Positions 1 through 10,172 of a stretch of DNA of 64,000 bases are shown here, piece after piece. Positions within the stretch are counted from its first letter, which is position 1; each line of letters starts with the position of its first letter. The DNA is from Thunnus maccoyii (taxonomy: Eukaryota > Chordata > Actinopteri > Scombriformes > Scombridae), in contig NC_056540.1 in assembly GCF_910596095.1 (NCBI RefSeq), forward strand, positions 11,835,001-11,899,000, in the 5' to 3' direction. The notes under the pieces are model-generated. The model was given only the letters and a program-made list of their open reading frames with translations, did not search any database and was not told the DNA's origin. Both the position numbers and the translations under genes were made by a program.

Positions 1-320
1 AATGATTTCAAATATCTTTGGTTATTTTGAGACTTTGCATTTTTGGTATGCAAGAAGCGTACAAGCCACAGCAACTGTGTTATGCAAAAAGCTTGTTCTT
101 GTCAGTCCATAAATGAATGTGAGTCCTATAAACTACTAATACTACTTGATACAACATTTACCATTGTCCAGGATTTGTATTCAAAGTGACAGAAAGGTAA
201 ATTATCTCATATAAGTCTGATTAATTCCATCAGGATGTTGTTTATTGGTTGATCAAATGCCACAGGGGAGTAAGTCTATGAAAACCATAATCATGCGCGT
301 ATTGCCATTGAGTAGCACCC

Positions 321-1634
321 TCACAGGTCAGTGGAAACAGTGCTTCTCTTCACCCTAAGGCTGCCACCCCAGCCACGGGGACAGGTGTTGTAGGAGTGCA
401 GGCCGGGTGACCGGAGGCCCGAGTCCTCTGACTCAACTGAGGCATCAGAGTCGGTGAGGGAGCGTGTGTTGTAGAGCCTCACGGGAGAGCAGATCCTCTG
501 TGTTGGGGTGGGTGGAGGACTGGTGAAGGTAGGGGACTGGGCCCCCAATGGCCGTGACTGGTAAGGGCTGATGGGTGGTTTGTGACAGTCATAGCCATGG
601 TGGGAATTTCCCAGAGGTGAGATGGGAAGGCTGTGACTGCTCAGTGCACCAGGGGAAGGGCTGTTTTTACGTTTGGCTGCATTGATGATGTTTTTCGCCA
701 GGATGCGATGGTTGGCCTTAGAGTCTAGATTATTAACAACTGGGGACATGCAGCGACTGTCTTTGGGTGTGGGAACAGGAGAGCTGGCAGAGGGTGTGTA
801 CAGAGGTTTAGCAGTGTTGAAGGATAAACTGGTCTGTAAAGGTGCAGGAGACTGGGAACGTGAGCTCCAAGGAAGATGGGCAGGAGAGGTGGCTGTAGGT
901 GTTTGGGAGGATCTGGGTGTGGAAATGGAAACAGTGGAGGACTGGGTATTCTGGTTTACCTTTGGCGATTGGCATCTTGAACCCCAAGGAGGAGAAAGAG
1001 GAGAGGTATTTGTAGAAGTTTGGAAAGGTCTGGAAGTAGAAACTGAGGACATGGTGACAGACTGGGTACTCTGGCTCACCATTGGGGACTGACATCTTGA
1101 ACCCCAAGGTGGGGAGACGGCTGTAGATGTTTGAGCGGATCTGGATGTGGGAATGTGGGAGACAGTGGAAGATTGGGCATGCTGGCTTACAACTGGGGAC
1201 TGGCATCTTGAACCCCATGCAGGAGAATGAGAAGTAGACGTTTGGGGAGGCCTGAAACCAGGAACAGAGGAGATGGTGGAGGACTGGGTGTTCTGGCTAA
1301 CCATTGGGGACTGACATCTTGAACCCCAAGATGGAGAGCGTTGAGAGGTGGCTGTAAATGTCTGGGATGGTCTGGATGTGGAAATTGAGTTAACAGTGGA
1401 AAGCTGAATATTCTGACTCATAGGGGATTGGCATCTTATACCTCTGGGAGTGGAAACAGGGGAGGTGACTGAGCGGCTGGAGATGTTGGCAGAGGGGCGG
1501 TTGGTTTGGAGGCTGGAAGTCCAGGTTGCAGTGGCGGGACCCTCTGGGCTGCTGAAGCGCCTGGTGAGGTTGGGTGTCCTAGTTGGTGTGGGAGTCTCAC
1601 TGGGGGCTTCAGCTGGGGTGGACTCCTTTGGTGT
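321..1634 (-). CDS. synpo: synaptopodin long-form last exon
   Basis: Acceptor reads CCAACAG|ACACCAAAG (exon starts at 1634, phase 0). The exon runs 437 codons to TGA at 323-321. An in-frame stop lies shortly upstream of the acceptor, so the ORF is reached only by splicing. It is Ser/Thr/Pro-rich and dominated by tandem repeats, with a conserved AKNIINAAKRK block that matches the human long-form tail (RNIINAAKRK). It matches the extra C-terminal part of long mammalian synaptopodin. The polypyrimidine tract before the acceptor is weak. Confidence 0.82.
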   Translation of the reverse strand, partial: TPKESTPAEAPSETPTPTRTPNLTRRFSSPEGPATATWTSSLQTNRPSANISSRSVTSPVSTPRGIRCQSPMSQNIQLSTVNSISTSRPSQTFTATSQRSPSWGSRCQSPMVSQNTQSSTISSVPGFRPPQTSTSHSPAWGSRCQSPVVSQHAQSSTVSHIPTSRSAQTSTAVSPPWGSRCQSPMVSQSTQSVTMSSVSTSRPFQTSTNTSPLSPPWGSRCQSPKVNQNTQSSTVSISTPRSSQTPTATSPAHLPWSSRSQSPAPLQTSLSFNTAKPLYTPSASSPVPTPKDSRCMSPVVNNLDSKANHRILAKNIINAAKRKNSPSPGALSSHSLPISPLGNSHHGYDCHKPPISPYQSRPLGAQSPTFTSPPPTPTQRICSPVRLYNTRSLTDSDASVESEDSGLRSPGLHSYNTCPRGWGGSLRVKRSTVSTDL

Positions 1635-4600
1635 CTGTTGGACCATGACAAATATTGTTTTTTAGAGTCTTGGAGAGAAACATACAAACAACGCAAATAA
1701 CAGAATTCAAATATGCTTCAACAATTCTAACTTAACCATTACAAGGTGTTTCTGTATAAAATCACAAAAGACAAATTGTAACCTATTAGAGACTTATTCC
1801 TTACTAAGTGAATGTATTTTGATAAAAAAAATATTTATATGAGCCCAAGAGGCATCCAGGTCATCTCTGTGTCTTCCCTTCTTTGTGTGTGTATCTGCAA
1901 TAACCCTGGCCACCAGCACATATAGCCCTAGTCTTTAGTGTCTCTCTCAGGTTACTGTCATCTGGATTTCCTGAGGTGATTAACCTTCACAAGGATATGA
2001 AGTTACTTGACTGAAGGAAGGTCAGCATTCCATCTTACACACACACTAATTAAGAACAAACTATCTCTGAACGTGATAATTATATGAAGACAAGTCTTTA
2101 GTGTTACAGACTGAACTTCTAAGATCAGTCTTTTAGCTCTAAAAAGTATGTTACTGGTCATATATTAGGATGTCTTTGAAAGAAACAACGTTGAGGTCAA
2201 AGGTCATTGCGTTTGTCTGAACGTCTGAGCCCTTGACGATAAACAGTGCCAAAGGTCGGGTCTTAACATGCACAGACATAACTCAGATACTTGTAGAAGA
2301 GTAAAATATATTGCAATGGCCAGCTGAAATAATTATTTTTTAACTTTAAATGTCATATACTGTGTTACTAAATAGATCTGCCTCCTGTTGTGAAATTGTC
2401 TGCATACTTAACAGAGGCATAAAATTTATTAGCGTGATCAAGTGTTTGTAGTGCTTGCAAGAGAGGTAGAAAAGTGAATAACAAACACTAAGCAGTGAAA
2501 TTAATGACTGAAAGAAGTCAGGAAATGAGAAAAAGGAGAAAGAGGTCACAGCAGAGTGTTAGCGTAAAGCTTTAATCAGAGGAGGAAAGATTCAATTAAA
2601 ACAAAAAAAATCATAACACACAGTGAATCAAGGTTTATGAAATGAAACAGACACAAACCCTGTAGTCTGAAACAACAGTGATTGATGATGTGTGAAAAAT
2701 ACTTCTGAAATGACTGCTTTAAGTCACGAAAACAATATATATGCAGGTTCAAGATGTGAATTGGTAAGCAGTCTGCAAATTTGAAACATCAAAGATTCCA
2801 GGTACACAGCATATATTTAGCTAGAAAATGCTGGAAAGCAGAGTAAATTACCCTGAAGACTTAAAGACATAAAAAGGGTTCTCTCGCTGCAACTTTCATG
2901 TCAGTGAGCAGCATTAAATTGCAAATCATAAATCATAAAGCAGATGCCAGACCATCTGTTAAAGTGCTTTGTGAAGCAGCATCACCCTGGTGGCCACAGA
3001 ATTGAGAGACAAAGTGGAAAAACGGTGAGGTTGTTTTTCATCATATCTTAAAACATATTGGATATGGAAGTATTTAAGTGCTGATGGTCCTAGTGGCTTT
3101 GAGTATGGCAACTCATCTGATTACATCAAGGCACATTTGTATTTTCACTGAGGGTACTTAATAGTTTTTGGGTGTTTGTAACCATGGAAAATAAACAACA
3201 TTTACATTTAAATGTACATAATATGTGAAGATATTGATTATAATGTATGTTTAATTAACATTAAATAGACCATTTCTGGTGTATTCTGGTGCAAGTATGT
3301 ACCTGGTAATGTAGAACAATTGTTTTATGATACAAGTGAGGATTAAAACATTTCACACATAAAATGATTCCTCTCTAATAGTATAGTAGTATAATGAAAG
3401 CAGAGGCACAAGAAGAAGAAGAAGGCACAAGAAGAAGAAGAAGGCACAAGTTTAAGAAGAAAGCACAGTAAATTGTAAATTTTAAGCCCTCTAAAGTTAG
3501 TTTCAACAACCGTGTGTGTAAACTATACAAAAGATCTAATCTCTCTGCTGTGAACAAACTTCCTAAAAATAATACAGAGAGGGTCTCCACACCTGTGGTT
3601 CAATCCCTGCCTTCTTGGCAGAAAATGTGGGCCTTGGTGACTGGACCCCCGACCGAGGAGAGGACACACGCCCTGGAGAAAAGGCAGACATGGGAGAACT
3701 GATCCTTGGATGCCCAGAGGCTGAATTTGATGGATATTCTGCTCCTCTTGTGGGGCTAAGAGGCAGCTGGGGAGACATGCACCGGGTACCAAAGTGAGAG
3801 GGAGGGTTGTTAGGTAAGGAATTATGTCTGGACAAAGACTGGGGGGACATCAGGTTCTTGGCCTGTGGTGCTCCTCTGGGTAGGGTACTAATGGGGTCCT
3901 TGACTGGATTAAGGATGAAGAGGGAAGAGTTAAGCTGGTAAGGCCGGTGCCTTGAGAGGTCCATCTCCATCTTGGAGCAACCATTCTCCAAAGGAGGCTG
4001 CTCTGGAACTGGCTCTGGTGCTGGTGCATTTGGCCTCGGTTTTGGCTTGACTGTTTGTTGGGCCTTTAGGTTTTGTGAAACCTGAGCGCTCACATCAGAG
4101 TTTCTAGCGATGGCTTTGACCCTACCGGGCATGTTTGATGGGTACACCCAAGATGGTGGCAGAGACATTGTTGGAGAAGGAGACCTAATTTGCTCTGTGT
4201 TCTGATGCTCAACAACATATTTCTCCATTCTGGACTGACGCTTGGCAAACAGCTCAGCCCCCTTTCCTGATGCATTGTTAAGGGTCTGCTCTGGCCTATG
4301 TTCTGCCCTGGGTCGGGTCCTGGAGCTCTTGAGGCAGGAGGTCCACTCTGGAGCTTTTGCTTCCTCAGCTCTGTCTTCTTCCTTGGCGAGGAAGTTGGAG
4401 GCCTCTGCACCCAGAGCTAGTAACTCCTCCTCTGATGCTGGCTCAGGCACAGATTTATGTCCATGTTTCTTCCTTTCATCCAACCCCTGCACCAGAGAGA
4501 GCAGCTCAGGGTTCGGAGCTACTACTGGCTTCTCTTTGAATGTGAACATTGACTTTCTATTTGACCTTTTGGCAGCGCTCTCCTCAAGTATTCCAGTTTT

Positions 4601-7600
4601 AGTTGGCTTCCTCTCTCCGGTGGGCTGAGGGACAAAGGTGGAGGGCTTTGGGGCTGTGGGAGGGCCATAATGAGGCATGGGTGAGTTTGAAGCAACATAC
4701 TGAGATCCAGAAGAAACAGGGAACTGGGATGGTGGAGGGGAGGAAGGAGACATCACAGGAGACATTGGAGGTGGATTGGAGTAGTAGGTCTGCTGGGGTT
4801 GGTTTGTGAAGGCTGGTAGAGGAGGTGTGGGGTATGACGGAGGTGGATTTGGGGGTGAGAATGCCACAGGCTGGGGAGCAGTGAAAGTAGGGAGAGGAGG
4901 AGTAGCATAAGAAGGAGGAGGGGGGATGTCATTGACAGGGCTGACTGTCTCTGGAGACTGGACTGTCGGCGGCGAAAAGAAAGGCCTGGCAGTTCGATTG
5001 ACGATGCCAGTTGCCTGCTTGGATGTAGAAACAGACACCCTCTCAGGTCCAGAGGTACTATGGCAGCCATTAAGAAACTTTCCGGGGGGAACCGGCCCTG
5101 TGTGGCCCCCATTTATCTCTGCTTCCCCTTCAGCAAGTCGCATCAGAACTGGATCAGTATTATTACTTCCAGGGGCAATCTCATCCTTGATTTTGCCCTC
5201 AAGCTCCTGGTGGATTTCATCTCTTTCCTCTTCATCCTGCTCTTCTACTTCCTTTACAGGGAGGAAATGTCTCTCTTGGATAACGCTGTCCTCGATGTCG
5301 TCTTCCTTGTGGAAATGCTTACCTGGTTCATCCATGATATCACCTACTGTATGTACCCTCCCAGGTGGCGCCAAGAGTGGCTTGGTAGTGCTGTTCTTAT
5401 AGTTCAGGTCTCTATCCCTTTCCTCACTACTCCTCTCTGCCCATGTCAGTTTGTTAGACAAGGGGTCGGTTTTCACATTCTCTGCTCTGTCCTCCGTTGA
5501 CCCCTCTCCACAGCTCTCTAGCGTAAACGCATTGACTCTCTGTTTGCGTCGGTTGAAGAGCTGCACGCCTCTGGAGCTGGAGTTGGAAGGGATGGTGAGT
5601 TGAGCAGCGATGATCTGACTCCTGACACGAGCCTCCTTCAGCTCCTTCTCTGATAAACTGGCACTCCTGGTCAGGTCTGGAGGGAAACAGACAGAAAGAA
5701 AGGGAACAGTCTGGTCAGTGAAATGTTGTCTTCTTCAGAGATGTTTAATAATAAAAGAGATCACTTTGGGAGACTACATCTACTATTTAAACAAAGACAA
5801 CTCCCTCAACATCTAATTAAAGCTCACCAGACTGCTTTAACAAAAAGAGAGAACCAGCGGGGACTCATTTTTAACAAGTCTAGGATTCAATATTCTCTTT
5901 AAAACCCACATAATTGTTTCTGCACCATATGGTTTTGATTGTTCTTTGCTGTACTTTTGATTCCAACCAATCTAGCGAGGAAAAATACGGGCTTTGTGGA
6001 CACTTTACTCAGCAGACCGGAGCTGCAGACAAAGAAGTAACAGGCTTAGGCGGAGAAACATTTTCAAATAAACATTTTAATAAGAAAGATATAAAAGCTT
6101 GTTGATTTAAGTTAATAAAAAAGAACTAGGTCAGTGCCTGCTACAGCACCAAAATAAATTCTTGTCAATCATGTCATACACTGATTTTGCAGTTTCGCTG
6201 ATTACTCTGAAATTATGTGATGAAACATGTCTATGTTAAAATTGACAGTTTGTTTTCTGAGCTTAAGAGCTCCATTCCAGGCAGCAGAGCTATTTCCTCT
6301 GCCATCTGCAGTAGTCCCTCCCTGAGCATTCCTCCACTGCTGAGAAAACTCCCTGCTCGAGCTTCCAACATGCCTTTGGTTTCTCTCTGTAGTTAATGTG
6401 TGCAATACTGAAGCTCAAACCCTTAATAGACCATTTTAACAATCTACAGCTTCCAAAAATGACATCTTTCGACTGCTGTCTATAAACATAATGTACAATC
6501 AAGTGTTCCCATCTTAAATATAGTGATTACATCATGCTTCAAAGTTCATGAAAGGAAAATTAAAGCTACATCTTTGCTTTTTTTTAATGAATAAGAACCC
6601 AAAGTCCTGGATTCTCTGAAGAACATTTCAGTTTTAAAGGAGAATAACACATTGTGGTGACACATCTGGTAGGTTATTCATCTAATTCATGTAATTCTGA
6701 CTGGTGGAAGATATTTAATGTCCCTCCAGGAGTTTTCTACGGCAGCTGGCACAGCCATGACTCTTTCTTCATTTAATAATGTGATGGATCCAGACAGCTA
6801 CACTATTTAAAGTAATCATGTGCCAATCAAAATAATTATGCATAAATCAATCACTCGTAAAGCTGTCGTATAGAGCTCATTCTCCATGCAATTTTTTCCT
6901 GGCATAGAAACTAAAGCTAGCATGATCAGTCCCCCAGCAAAAAGGCATAATATGCATCTGTCGTTGATTTTACAGACTTAAAGTCTGCCCTCACAGCAAT
7001 TGAATTAAATCATTGTAGGATACCCTTGAGTTCCTTTTACTTAAACCCACCTAAAGTTCAAGCATATGTTTGTTTTTAAATCTATAAAGAAGGACTATTA
7101 GGTGCATTTAGGGTATAAACATCCGTAGTGCATTTACAAGCATGAAATTATACCCTTTGGTGATGAAGGTGGGTGTGTTTGCAAGGAAATACATCAATGT
7201 CAGGAGAATCCACTGTGTTAAATCAATCAGCCTGACACATTTGATGTATTCATTAGAGTAAAGACAGAATGAGACACTATAAGAGGGAGATACATCAACC
7301 ACATTACATATTTGTGATAACAATATAACAAGGAAAAAAGCATTATCACACAGCCTTTTAAACAAGCAGTCCTCTCAGCGGTATTGGCATGAGCATAAAT
7401 CACTTTCTTTTATAGACTGCTGCAGAGAAATGAGCCAACCTATCACACAGGTACTTACTGTATATTCAGTGCCTTTTATCAAGGTTTTCAATATGGATGG
7501 GAACACCTCCACAGCTCCCAAATAACGAGTTTTATTAGCTATTTACTTTTTTATAATTTCAGCTACCTGAATACAGCAGAGCAGTAAGGCTTGAAATGAA

Positions 7601-10172
7601 AAGTCCTCATGCTAACATCTACCTCTAGTGGGAGCCAGACTGGTTCTCAAGTAACACGCAGGTGCAAATCCCATCAGTGATTAATACCATGACTCAAATA
7701 GTGAGCATCTACCCGAAAACAAATGACATGTGTGGACTTCTGTGTTAGTCATTTAGTCAAAGTTTTCCGGTGAATTTTACAGTCATTTATGGAAATCTTT
7801 GGTTATAATCTAAATGACAGCATTCACAGTGATATGTACGCTAATTAAGATGTTAATTAACAACGAATGAGTGGAAATAGAGCTATTTTGAAGAGATTCA
7901 TTCTTTTTATTTTCATTTTTCTTTTTTTTTTTTAGTTAGAGTGTTATAAGCTCAATGGACGTCAGTTACAACTTTTTTAGTTGTGAGGAAAAAATTATCT
8001 TAAGTTTATGGACTATATCCGACGTCTTCTATCAGAAAAAAATAACACAAAGCTACTAATAAGTCACATTTCTTCATTAAAAAAAGTCAAACACAAGTTG
8101 AAACTCAGTTTTAATCCGAGACTATAAAATACCCTAAAGTCTTCCCAAAGTTTCCTGAGAGAGTTTTCCTGCCTTATCTCTTACCTTTTTATGTCAAATT
8201 CAGAGCTCCGCAGTTTTGCAGTAGTTCCACAAGAGTTTTCAATTTAACTGCGTCTGATCGCTTCACACCCCCTTTCTGTAGCGAGACACAGGATCGGATT
8301 TCTTTTTCTCCGCAGTCCGGCACACAGAGAGGGAGGGGGAGGAGGGAGGGAGGCTGTGCCGTCTGTCATTCAGTCTCCAACTCCACTTTTTCCAGTATGG
8401 ACTCTTTTTTTTTTGCTGATTATAAAAACGACAGCATGCCTCTGACACAAGAGCTCAGGGCTTCTGTTGAGAAAGTATTGATGTTTCAGAAGTTGCACAC
8501 AGACTACACTTTGTTTTGACACTCCTGGAGAGGAGTCCAATCAATGGCGAGTATTGAGCGGCTTATCTCTGTCTAATGTCCTGTGGTGGCAGGGAAGTCT
8601 GGCCCTTGTTGCAGCCATTGAAGTGGAAAGGGAACCAGTTTATGTGTGTATGGATTAGACAACTGAGACTCCAGAGCTCCAGTACCTGACCTCTGCTGCC
8701 CTCCGTGTCTGTCTGGATATCACCATGTAAGTGTGTGTGTGTTTATGGTGCACTTTCCCCAAGAGTGTCTGCCCTCTTTGAACCCTCTGGGCCCTAAGCT
8801 CCAACCTGCAAGGGCAGGATAGGAATTTCCTGTCCTCCAGCAGAGACAAAATTTAGCCCTCAGTAGTGATGCAAGAGCCTCCACATCACATCGTCAACCC
8901 CCCCCCCTCCCCAAACCACCTTTTCTCCTCCCCGTTAACCTCTAACTTTCTCTGCCTCATCCCTCTGCGCCCTGTCCCGTCCCCTCATCCCTGCGTGGGT
9001 GAGAGTAGACAGGAAAACTCCCCCACATGCGAGAGGATTTAAGTCAGGGGGCTAACTCTGCATTTGTGTATCAAAGGTCAGATTACCCTGTCGGATGTTA
9101 TCTTTCTGCAGGCGATGGCTGTGGGGTGAGCGGGATGACAGCGCTGGCCCCCGTGGGTGATGTGTGAAGCGGTATGGAAAGACAAGGATTAACAGAGGTC
9201 CTGGGATCTTACCAGACTGAATGTGACCTAAACTCTCGGTGGATCCCATGGGGGAAATAAAAGACTGTTACTTTTGTGTGTTAAGAAAGGGGTCTGCGGA
9301 GGTGTAGGCCGACTATTAGTACTGCTTTTGTGTTGTGTTTTGAGGAAACTACTCTAATTAGTGAGCGCTGAATGATGGGAAGTACATCAGCTATAGATCT
9401 ACTGTATATCACAATCTTAACTGCAGTACATAACAATTATTTGATGGCCATGACCTTTCTGTTTTTCTTCCTCACAGTACAATAGCTTTTTACTTTCTTT
9501 GAATACTCCATCTATCTGTCACAACCCAGAGGTAATTATATTTCCACTTGAGTATTGTTTAAGTGTTTTTCTATATTATGATTTAACAACATAATGTTTT
9601 GTTTGGTAGGACATTATTGTCAGTGTCTGTGTTGTACATTAAGACTGCCCTTTAGCAGTGATGCATGATTGCATTTCCATTTCTGTTGGGGCAGTCTGTT
9701 TTTTTACGGCATGGAAACAGATGTTTCATAGAGCATTTCACTGTGTCAAGTTGCACTGACGAAGGCGAGGCTATCTGTTTTCTCTATTTGCTTTCTACTC
9801 CTCTCTCCACATATTCGAGGTATAAGTTTTCTGCTGTGATGATATATTACAGTTAAGGCCATACTGTAACACTGAGGCAGCACTACTGGAAATGTATTTA
9901 CAGCAACATTTCTGTGTTATGCAGTAACAGAGTAGCAACACACCTCCTTGCTGCTTTGGCTCCCAGAATAAGGACGGAAAATGCCAGATAAACAAACACT
10001 TACTTGTTTTCCGGCTCATCTGTTCGTTGTTGAATCCTGTCTTTTCCCATGATGCATTGCACTCTGTCCCAGGGGTGTGCACCTCTTGTGTTGCCTGAAG
10101 AGGTTTTCTCAATCCTCCTGGACTCCAGCTCACCCCTCTCCTGATAGACATATGTCCCTTCTCCATCTCCAT
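321..10172 (-). CDS. synpo: synaptopodin, coding span (3 exons; long and short C-terminal forms)
   Basis: Actin-associated, proline-rich protein that in mammals works in dendritic spine apparatus and kidney podocyte foot processes. Coding exons: 10172-10004, 5676-3593 (or to a stop at 3563), 1634-321. Phases agree (1, then 0). The long form is 1188 aa and the short form 760 aa; human is 929 and 685 aa by recollection. Family landmarks in order: LSEKELKEAR, SRGVQLFNRRKQRVNAF, two PPSY (PPxY, WW-binding) motifs, KTGILEESAAKRSNRKSMFT, PNPELLSLVQ, LGAEASNF, GKGAELFAKRQSRMEKYVVE, SPTMSLPPSW, AKKAGIEPQ, then AKNIINAAKRK in the last exon. No PDZ domain is visible, which separates it from SYNPO2 and SYNPO2L. 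The neighbouring DCTN4-GPX3-TNIP1 block supports SYNPO. Family is certain; the exact N-terminus is less so. Confidence 0.9.
741..1440 (-). repeat. synpo: protein-level tandem repeats in synaptopodin, about 35-40 residues each
   Basis: Reading the minus strand, a unit of about 105-120 bp recurs about six times. Each begins near (W)GSRCQSP and continues with a VSQNTQSSTVS-like and an SRPxQTSTxTSP-like segment. The R-C-x-S-P signature occurs at about seven spacings of 35-40 residues. One further isolated RCMSP lies near the end of the preceding exon. Units differ in length by whole codons, so the frame is kept. They are rich in possible SP phosphorylation sites. Confidence 0.85.
1635..3562 (-). 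other. synpo: synpo intron, removed only in the long form
   Basis: The intron removed in the long form runs 3592-1635. In the short form the sequence below 3563 is 3' untranslated. It is AT-rich with no coding signal. A small (GAAGAAGAAGGCACAA)-type tandem repeat lies at about 3404-3450. No other recognisable element was seen. Confidence 0.6.
3563..5676 (-). CDS. synpo: synaptopodin main coding exon
   Basis: The acceptor CCCTCCAG|ACCTGACC starts the exon at 5676 in phase 1. It carries almost all family motifs. Two ends are possible. Reading through gives VWRPSLYYF and a TAG at 3565-3563; the human short form ends in a closely similar way (VWKPSFCFK). A donor CAG|GTGTGG at 3593/3592 joins in phase 0 to the 1634-321 exon. 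The GT of the Val codon therefore doubles as the splice donor. The first in-frame ATG in this exon is about 116 codons in (DIMDEPG). Confidence 0.92.
5677..10003 (-). other. synpo: synpo first coding intron
   Basis: About 4.3 kb, AT-rich, with no internal coding exon recognised. A candidate alternative first exon lies near 8185-8450 (separate entry). A C-rich run lies at 8896-8940. Confidence 0.6.
8185..8450 (-). promoter_or_regulatory. synpo: candidate alternative first exon / promoter of synpo
   Basis: A strong minus-strand donor, AAAAAG|GTAAGAG, ends a possible exon at 8185. It is preceded by a more GC- and CT-rich stretch than its surroundings. If spliced to the 5676 acceptor, an in-frame TAA sits just before the junction. 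Translation would then have to start at the internal Met of DIMDEPG, giving a protein lacking about 116 residues of this exon. The upstream limit is a guess. Confidence 0.3.
10004..10172 (-). CDS. synpo: synaptopodin first coding exon (predicted)
   Basis: An ATG at 10172 opens MEMEKGHMSIRRGVSWSPGG and runs 56 codons plus one base to a donor ACAA|GTAAGT (last exon base 10004). The single base plus AC of the next exon gives an Asn codon, so the phase fits and the product reads SRKTNLTRSASLSEKELK across the join. A good acceptor (TTTGTTTCTGCTGCAG) lies at 10198/10197, so an untranslated exon upstream is expected. A second ATG two codons later, or a third at codon 8, could be the true start. I do not recognise this N-terminus. 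A resemblance of its W-x-P-GG...KPLQ stretch to the start of the SYNPO2 PDZ domain is slight and may be chance. Confidence 0.65.

Noticed and set aside
3615..5500. several + strand and alternate-frame ORFs over the synpo main exon
   Set aside because: Shadows of the Pro/Ser-rich synaptopodin frame.
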